Origin: Deltaproteobacteria bacterium
GTDB taxonomy: Bacteria; Desulfobacterota; Desulfobacteria; Desulfobacterales; Desulfatibacillaceae
Assembly: GCA_021815525.1 (NCBI GenBank)
Contig: JAKAGN010000091.1
Location: forward strand, 1-8,865
DNA length: 8,865 nucleotides
Direction of reading: 5' to 3'
Made by a program: the position numbers and the translations under genes. Below, in pieces: positions 1 through 4,093 of this stretch. A model generated the notes under the pieces. It was not told the origin of the DNA. It was given only the letters and a program-made list of their open reading frames with translations, and did not search any database. Position 1 is the stretch's first letter. Every line of letters starts with the position of its first letter.

Positions 1-1220
1 CCATCGTCACCGACAGCATGGCCCTTCGCACCCACACCCAGACCTCGGGCTGGAGCCTCACCCTCCAGGACCCCTACAACAACGTGGCCCGCACCTGCAT
101 GGAGGCGCTTTCCGCCGCCATCGGCCACACCCAGAGCCTCCATACCAACTCCCTTGACGAGGCCATCGCGCTCCCCACGGATTTTTCCGCCCGCATCGCG
201 CGCAACACCCAGCTCTTCCTCCAGGAGGAGACCGGCATAACCAAGATCGTGGACCCCTGGGCGGGCTCATATTACGTGGAGGTCCTGACCGACCGCATCG
301 CAAGGAAGGCCTGGGACCACATCATGGAGGTGGAGGCCTTGGGCGGCATGGCCGCGGCCATCGAGACAGGCCTTCCCAAGATGCGCATCGAGGAGGCCGC
401 CGCCCGCCGCCAGGCCCGCATCGACTCGGCCCAGGAGACCGTGGTGGGCGTCAACCGCTTCCGGCCCGACCACGACGACCCCGTGGAGGTCCTCGAAGTG
501 GACAACTCCGCAGTGCGCGAGAGCCAGGTTAAGCGCCTTGCCGACTTGCGCAAAAACCGCGACGAGGCTAAAGTAAGGGATGCCCTTTCCGCCATAACCC
601 GGGCAATGGAAACGGGCGAGGGAAACCTCCTGGAGCTTGGCGTTGCGGCGGCCCGGGCGCGGGCCTCCCTTGGCGAGATTTCCTCCGCCATCGAAAAAGT
701 GACCGGCCGCCACCAGGCCATGATACGGAGCGTAAGCGGCGTGTACTCCACCGAGTTCGGCGAAGAGGAAGAGGTCTTGCGCGTCCGGAAGCTGGCCGAC
801 GCCTTCGCCGAACGCGAGGGACGGCGGCCCCGCATCATGGTGGCCAAGATGGGCCAGGACGGCCACGACCGCGGCTACAAGGTGATCGCCACGGCCTTTG
901 CCGACATGGGCTTCGACGTGGACATCGGGCCCCTCTTTCAGACCCCCGGCGAGGCCGCGGCCCAGGCCGTGGAGAACGACGTGCACGTAATCGGCATGAG
1001 TTCCCTTGCGGGCGGCCACAAGACCCTCCTGCCGGCGCTGGTCGCCGAGCTTGAAAAGCACGGCCGCGGCGACATAATGGTCGTCGTGGGCGGCGTCATC
1101 CCGGCCCAGGACTACGAGTTCCTCCGCAAGAACGGCGCTGCCCTCATCTTCGGGCCCGGCACCGTCATCCCGGTAGCCGCGGGCCGCGTCATCGAGGAAC
1201 TCAACAGGAGGCTGGCGTAA
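1..1220 (+). CDS. mutB: Methylmalonyl-CoA mutase, large/catalytic subunit, C-terminal part (5' truncated by window)
   Basis: This enzyme interconverts (R)-methylmalonyl-CoA and succinyl-CoA with adenosylcobalamin in the cytoplasm. The frame is open to the left edge (codons I-V-T-D-S precede the ATG at 18), so that ATG is an internal Met, not the start. About 405 residues of a family usually above 700 are present. Counting from the Met at 18, the end of the substrate-binding TIM barrel is visible (HTQTSGWSL at 6-14, QDPYNN at 17-22, SLHTN at 40-44, ARNTQ at 61-65, DPWAGSY at 79-85), then a linker, then the B12-binding Rossmann domain from about 270. That domain carries the base-off/His-on signature GQDGHDRG at 279-286, with His283 as the expected lower cobalt ligand, GMSSLAGGH at 326-334, and VGGVIP at 357-362. 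All key residues of this half are present. MeaB follows 435 bases later. No terminator with a T tract directly follows the TAA stop. Confidence 0.97.
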   Translation, partial: IVTDSMALRTHTQTSGWSLTLQDPYNNVARTCMEALSAAIGHTQSLHTNSLDEAIALPTDFSARIARNTQLFLQEETGITKIVDPWAGSYYVEVLTDRIARKAWDHIMEVEALGGMAAAIETGLPKMRIEEAAARRQARIDSAQETVVGVNRFRPDHDDPVEVLEVDNSAVRESQVKRLADLRKNRDEAKVRDALSAITRAMETGEGNLLELGVAAARARASLGEISSAIEKVTGRHQAMIRSVSGVYSTEFGEEEEVLRVRKLADAFAEREGRRPRIMVAKMGQDGHDRGYKVIATAFADMGFDVDIGPLFQTPGEAAAQAVENDVHVIGMSSLAGGHKTLLPALVAELEKHGRGDIMVVVGGVIPAQDYEFLRKNGAALIFGPGTVIPVAAGRVIEELNRRLA

Positions 1221-1236
1221 CAGAAGAAAAAAGCGC

Positions 1237-1268
1237 CTCCGGCGGCCGGGGGAACTGAGTTCCCCCGG
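1237..1268. repeat. GC-rich inverted repeat downstream of mutB
   Basis: The 11-base arms CCGGGGGAACT (1246-1256) and AGTTCCCCCGG (1258-1268) are perfectly complementary around one central base. They are preceded by CTCCGGCGGC (1237-1246). In RNA this would fold into a stable hairpin. It is followed by ACCCCCGC rather than a run of T, so it is not a canonical intrinsic terminator. It could stabilise the mutB 3' end or be a copy of a dispersed intergenic element. The 15-mer starting at 1237 recurs inside meaB at 1792-1806. Confidence 0.7.
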
Positions 1269-1280
1269 ACCCCCGCTAAT

Positions 1281-1308
1281 GGCTCCGCCTTGCTGCGCAA
1301 GGCTCCGC
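1281..1308. repeat. Small hairpin flanked by a direct repeat
   Basis: CCTTGC (1288-1293) and GCAAGG (1297-1302) pair around a 3-base loop. The 8-mer GGCTCCGC occurs at 1281-1288 and again at 1301-1308, so the hairpin sits between direct repeats. There is no T tract. It probably belongs to the same GC-rich intergenic repeat cluster as the hairpin at 1246-1268; a function is not evident. Confidence 0.45.
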
Positions 1309-1438
1309 GCGGTTTTGGAGGGCTTCGCATTCCGCCGGTCAAGGATTGATGCGCGGCAGTGGGGCTTTCCGGTCGGTGGGTGCGGCCCGGCCGGGCTGTA
1401 AAGGCAAAAATACATGAGTTGCGAATAGTTAGGACGGT

Positions 1439-1489
1439 AGCGTTCATAATTTGAACGTTCAAAAATTGAACGTTCAAATTATGAACGCT
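1439..1489. promoter_or_regulatory. Three tandem 15-bp palindromic units (GTTCA-N5-TGAAC) within a perfect 24-bp inverted repeat; probable operator array
   Basis: Three abutting 15-base units have the form GTTCA-N5-TGAAC: 1442-1456, 1457-1471 and 1472-1486. The whole block is a perfect inverted repeat with 24-base arms (1439-1462 and 1466-1489) around AAA. The 12-base self-complementary word TTGAACGTTCAA occurs twice, at 1451-1462 and 1466-1477. The patch is AT-rich in a very GC-rich setting. Head-to-tail dyads on a helical-repeat-like spacing are what one expects of a cooperative dimeric repressor's operator. A -35-like TTGAAC (1451-1456) lies 17 bases before TCAAAT (1474-1479), so a promoter could overlap it. 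No T tract supports a terminator. The regulator and its family are unknown; meaB, 166 bases downstream, is the natural target. Confidence 0.6.
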
Positions 1490-1536
1490 GCAACATCCGG
1501 TATTTTAAGCCAAAAAATTCGTAAGATGGAGCCGGT

Positions 1537-1560
1537 GCGCGCAGCGCGCGGATGCGCGCG
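1537..1560. repeat. GCGCGC-rich alternating purine-pyrimidine patch
   Basis: Three GCGCGC/CGCGCG runs lie close together (1537-1542, 1544-1549/1545-1550, 1555-1560). The last two can pair as CGCGCG around GATG (loop 1551-1554). A T7 run follows only after about 15 bases, too far for a standard terminator. Alternating G-C tracts can adopt Z-form DNA, but nothing here shows that this is used. It may be part of a repeat element. Confidence 0.4.
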
Positions 1561-1596
1561 AAGCGTTTGACCCGATTTTTTTAGAGCCATTCTGCG

Positions 1597-1654
1597 GGGG
1601 GAGGGGTCTGGGATAACCCTTTTTGTAAAAAAAAGGAGTCCTCACCCCTCCCCC
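1597..1654. repeat. Interrupted long hairpin ending one base before the meaB start codon
   Basis: The outer arms GGGGGAGGGGT (1597-1607) and ACCCCTCCCCC (1644-1654) are perfectly complementary. Inside them GGA (1611-1613) pairs with TCC (1639-1641), and CCTTTTT (1618-1624) pairs with AAAAAGG (1630-1636), giving a long stem with internal bulges. The right arm replaces the place where a Shine-Dalgarno sequence would be expected for the ATG at 1656. The structure could be an attenuator or start-site-occluding hairpin, a bidirectional terminator without a proper T tract, or an inserted repeat element. Confidence 0.6.
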
Positions 1655-1655
1655 A

Positions 1656-2798
1656 ATGAATATAACTATGACGCCTAAAAAACAAAAGCCCGAGTGGGCG
1701 CCGGAGGGAGCGGGGGCGGAGTTCGCCTCGCGGGTCCTGGGCGGCGTCCCTGGCGGCCACGACGGGATGCCGGGTGGCGCGGCGAAAAAGGCTCCGGCGG
1801 CCGGGGCTGCGCGGAGGAGTCTCAACGTCTCGGACTACGTGGCGGGCGTGCGGGCGCGGGACCGGACGATCCTGGGCAGGGCCATAACGCTGGTGGAGTC
1901 CAACGCCCCCGGGCACGTGGAGCTTGCGCAGGAGATGCTGGGGGAGCTTCTGCCGGCGACTGGAAATTCCGTACGGGTGGGGATCACGGGGGTTCCGGGC
2001 GCGGGAAAGAGCACGCTCATCGAGGCCCTGGGGACGCTTCTTTGCGAGCGGGGGCACCGGGTGGCGGTCTTGGCGGTGGATCCTTCTTCGAGCGTGTCCA
2101 AGGGGAGCATCCTGGGGGACAAGACCCGCATGGAGCGGCTTTCGCGGAACCCCGGGGCCTTCATAAGGCCCTCGCCCTCGGGGGGGATCTTGGGGGGCGT
2201 GGCCCGCAAGAGCCGGGAGACCATGCTGGTCTGCGAGGCCGCCGGGTATGACGTGATCCTGGTGGAGACCGTGGGTGTGGGCCAGAGCGAGACGGCCGTG
2301 CGCTCGCTCGTTGATTTCTTCCTTCTGGTCCTTATCGCGGGCGCGGGGGACGAACTCCAGGGCATCAAGCGCGGCATCATGGAGCTTGCGGACGCCATCC
2401 TCATAAACAAGGCCGACGGCGACAACCGCATAAGGGCCGAAAACGCCAGCTGTGAGCTTACGAAGGTGCTCCACTACCTTCAGCCCGCCACGCGCGGCTG
2501 GACCACCCGCTCCCTTTGCGCCAGCAGCTTGACCGGCCTTGGCGTGGCGGAGCTTTGGGAGGTGGTGGAGGAGTTCAAGGCCAAGGCCTTGGCCTCCGGG
2601 GCCTTTTCCGAGCGCCGCAGGAGCCAGGCCGTCGACTGGGTTCACGCCATGGCGCGGGAGTACGTCATGGCCCGTTTCTATGGCAATCCGGGCGTCAAGG
2701 AGATGCTGCCCGAAATGGAGCGGGCCGTTGCCGAGGGCGGGCTCTCCCCCGCCCGCGCGGTCTCGCTTTTGGTGTCGAAGTTTGAGGGTTGCCCTTAA
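1656..2798 (+). CDS. meaB: Methylmalonyl-CoA mutase-associated GTPase MeaB
   Basis: MeaB is a G3E-family P-loop GTPase that gates adenosylcobalamin loading and protects methylmalonyl-CoA mutase from inactivation, acting in the cytoplasm on the product of the preceding gene. In the 380-residue frame I see Walker A GVPGAGKS (112-119), DPSSS (142-146), GDKTRM (154-159), the RPSPSGGILGG segment (171-181), the switch-like ETVGVGQSE (204-212), GAGDELQGIK (229-238), and the base-specificity motif NKAD (251-254). The C-terminal helical region ends at GCP. The MeaB core begins near residue 55 (SLNVSDYVAGV), leaving a Gly/Ala/Pro-rich N-terminal extension of about 55 residues; bacterial homologues are commonly about 310-330. 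There is no Shine-Dalgarno before ATG 1656, and an in-frame ATG at 1668 is an alternative start. A hairpin abuts the start. A TRAP binding-protein gene follows 30 bases later. Confidence 0.95.
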   Translation: MNITMTPKKQKPEWAPEGAGAEFASRVLGGVPGGHDGMPGGAAKKAPAAGAARRSLNVSDYVAGVRARDRTILGRAITLVESNAPGHVELAQEMLGELLPATGNSVRVGITGVPGAGKSTLIEALGTLLCERGHRVAVLAVDPSSSVSKGSILGDKTRMERLSRNPGAFIRPSPSGGILGGVARKSRETMLVCEAAGYDVILVETVGVGQSETAVRSLVDFFLLVLIAGAGDELQGIKRGIMELADAILINKADGDNRIRAENASCELTKVLHYLQPATRGWTTRSLCASSLTGLGVAELWEVVEEFKAKALASGAFSERRRSQAVDWVHAMAREYVMARFYGNPGVKEMLPEMERAVAEGGLSPARAVSLLVSKFEGCP

Positions 2799-2828
2799 GC
2801 CGTACTTCATGGAAGCGGAGTTTTCATC

Positions 2829-3863
2829 ATGCCGAAAAGAATAGTCCTGCCGCTTTTCCTGGGCTTTCTCGCGCTGTCGCTTTTTTCGCCCGCGGCCCTG
2901 GCCGCTCCCAAATCCGCCGACGGGGGCGTCCGGCTCGTGAAGCTGGCCACCCTTTCCATGGAGGACATAAGCTGGGGCAAGGGCATGAAAAAGTTCGTGT
3001 TTCCGGAGGTGGACCGCATAACCTCCGGCCGCATCAAGATCAAGATGTACTGGGGCGGCGTCCTGGGCGACGAGGACTCCTACATTAAAAAGATGAAGGA
3101 AGGGATGCTGGGGGGCGGCGGTTTCACGGCCCAGGGCGTCATGGCCGTATGCCCGGAAACGGCGGTGCTTTCCCTTCCGTTTCTGTTCAACGGCTGGGAC
3201 GAGGTGGACCATGTGCGCGAGGTGATGCAGCCGGTCTTCGAGCGCCTCGTGGAGGAGCGGGGCTATTACCTGATGCTCTGGATGGACCAGGACTTCGACC
3301 AGGTCTTCTCCAACAAGCTGCCCATGACCACGCTGTCGGATTTTCGCAAGAGCCGCTTCATCACCTGGTGCGGGCCGGTGGAGGAGGCTTTTTTGAAGAC
3401 CCTGGGCGCCCCGTACGTTCCCGCCGACGTGCCCCAGGTCTCGGCCATTGTGAGGGCGGGCAAGGTCGATGCCGCCATCGGTCCCTCGGCCTGGGTGGTG
3501 GGGGCCCAGCTCCAGGGGGTGATCCGCTACATCAACCCCGTGAAAATCCGCTACATGCTGACCGCCTCGGTCCTTACCCAGGACTTGTGGAAGAGTCTTA
3601 ACCCGGAGTGGCGGAAAAAGTTCGGGGAGCGGCAGAAGGAGATACAGAAGAACTTTTGCCGCTTCGTGCGTGCGGAAAACGATCGGTTCCTGTCCTCCCT
3701 TTTCCAGTACGGCATACGGCGCTCGGAGCTTTCCACATCGGAGCTTTCGGCCTTGAAAGCCTCGGCCCAGCCGGTCTGGGCGCAGCTTACCGGAAAGATG
3801 TACCCCAAAAGCCTCCTCGACCAGGTGACCGACACCCTGGCGAGCTTTCGCCGCAGGAAGTGA
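2829..3863 (+). CDS. TRAP transporter solute-binding protein, DctP family (orphan)
   Basis: This is a periplasmic ligand-capturing subunit that would normally deliver an organic acid or similar anion to a DctQ/DctM-type membrane pair. The 344-residue protein starts with a Sec signal peptide: MPKR, a hydrophobic stretch at about 5-20, and an Ala-x-Ala cleavage region AALAA at 22-26. The mature part has the DctP layout: GKGMKKFVFPEVDRITSGRIKI (about 50-71), MYWGGVLGDE (73-82), PFLFNGWDEVD (117-127), and SDFRKSRFITW (170-180). Arg176 sits where the family usually has its carboxylate-binding arginine. LGAPYVPADVPQVSAIVRAGKVDAAIGP (192-219) matches the usual G-x-P...L-x-x-G-x-x-D-G region. GGAG at 2817-2820, 8 bases before ATG, supports the start. 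It is 30 bases after meaB, so probably cotranscribed. No DctQ/DctM gene is in the window; the ligand is unknown. Confidence 0.88.
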   Translation: MPKRIVLPLFLGFLALSLFSPAALAAPKSADGGVRLVKLATLSMEDISWGKGMKKFVFPEVDRITSGRIKIKMYWGGVLGDEDSYIKKMKEGMLGGGGFTAQGVMAVCPETAVLSLPFLFNGWDEVDHVREVMQPVFERLVEERGYYLMLWMDQDFDQVFSNKLPMTTLSDFRKSRFITWCGPVEEAFLKTLGAPYVPADVPQVSAIVRAGKVDAAIGPSAWVVGAQLQGVIRYINPVKIRYMLTASVLTQDLWKSLNPEWRKKFGERQKEIQKNFCRFVRAENDRFLSSLFQYGIRRSELSTSELSALKASAQPVWAQLTGKMYPKSLLDQVTDTLASFRRRK

Positions 3864-3868
3864 CGGCC

Positions 3869-3884
3869 GGCCGGCATTCCGGCC
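3869..3884 (+). terminator. Short GC hairpin just after the TRAP binding-protein gene
   Basis: GGCCGG (3869-3874) pairs with CCGGCC (3879-3884) around CATT, followed by TTTCTC. The stem is short and the T tract poor, so it is at best a weak first terminator or a 3'-end stabiliser upstream of the strong one at 3901-3958. Confidence 0.35.
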
Positions 3885-3900
3885 TTTCTCCGCAATTTGA

Positions 3901-3958
3901 ACGGGCCCCCGCATACCGGAAAGCTTTTCCGGGCAATGCGGAGGCCCGTTTTTTTTTT
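3901..3958 (+). terminator. Strong rho-independent terminator
   Basis: A long stem has its outer arms ACGGGCC (3901-3907) and GGCCCGT (3943-3949). Inner pairing is GCAT (3911-3914) with ATGC (3936-3939), and CCGGAAA with TTTCCGG around a tiny loop. Ten consecutive T (3949-3958) follow immediately. This closes the meaB-TRAP transcription unit and separates it from the operon that begins at 4094. Confidence 0.92.
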
Positions 3959-4082
3959 GGGGGGGGCGTCCCGCGGGCCGGGCCGTTTTGCGCATACACT
4001 TGTTGCATTGGCAGTGCGCTTATGGTAGCCCTAAAGACATACGAATTTTCCTTTTCCCCATACAGTCCCCGCCATATTTTAT

Positions 4083-4086
4083 GGAG
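4083..4086 (+). promoter_or_regulatory. Ribosome binding site fixing the start at 4094
   Basis: GGAG lies 7 bases before ATG 4094. The frame is open far upstream (to about 3608), but that part overlaps the TRAP gene and the terminator hairpin. This site is therefore what decides the start. Confidence 0.75.
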
Positions 4087-4093
4087 CGGAGCC

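Larger units (their letters stand above)
1221..1655. other. Non-coding gap between mutB and meaB, rich in inverted repeats
   Basis: I see no credible gene in these 435 bases; the reverse-strand open frames crossing it are long only because of antisense shadowing of mutB. The gap holds several separate structures: a GC-rich hairpin just after mutB, a second small hairpin, a tandem palindromic array, a GCGCGC-rich patch, and an interrupted hairpin touching the meaB start. A gap this long is notable because meaB is often directly adjacent to mutB. The structures suggest independent regulation of meaB and/or accumulation of dispersed intergenic repeats. Confidence 0.7.

Noticed and set aside
267..1415. 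A 382-codon reverse-strand open frame across mutB
   Set aside because: Antisense shadow of a well-conserved gene; the translation resembles no family.
1442..1486. CRISPR-like repeat array
   Set aside because: The units abut directly with 5-base variable cores and there are no spacers; it is a dyad array, not CRISPR.
1439..1489. LexA (SOS) boxes
   Set aside because: GTTC half-sites repeat every 15 bases and pair as GTTCA-N5-TGAAC, which does not match the GTTC-N7-GTTC alphaproteobacterial box or the Gram-positive GAAC-N4-GTTC box.
3894..3903. AATTTGAACG shared with the tandem operator at 1448-1457
   Set aside because: It lacks the partner half-site and lies at the base of the terminator stem; most likely chance.
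1581..3995. An 804-codon reverse-strand open frame
   Set aside because: It lies antisense to meaB and the TRAP binding protein, has a low-complexity Gly/Arg/His/Pro-rich translation with no recognisable domain, and is typical of GC-rich shadow frames.
4000..4026. Possible promoter TTGTTG-N15-TATGGT before the 4094 gene
   Set aside because: Only partial matches to both hexamers and a short spacer; a promoter must lie somewhere in 3959-4080, but this one is not convincing.
3608..4093. Upstream extension of the pseudophosphatase frame
   Set aside because: It overlaps the end of the TRAP gene and runs through the terminator stem and T10 tract; ATG 4094 has a good Shine-Dalgarno.
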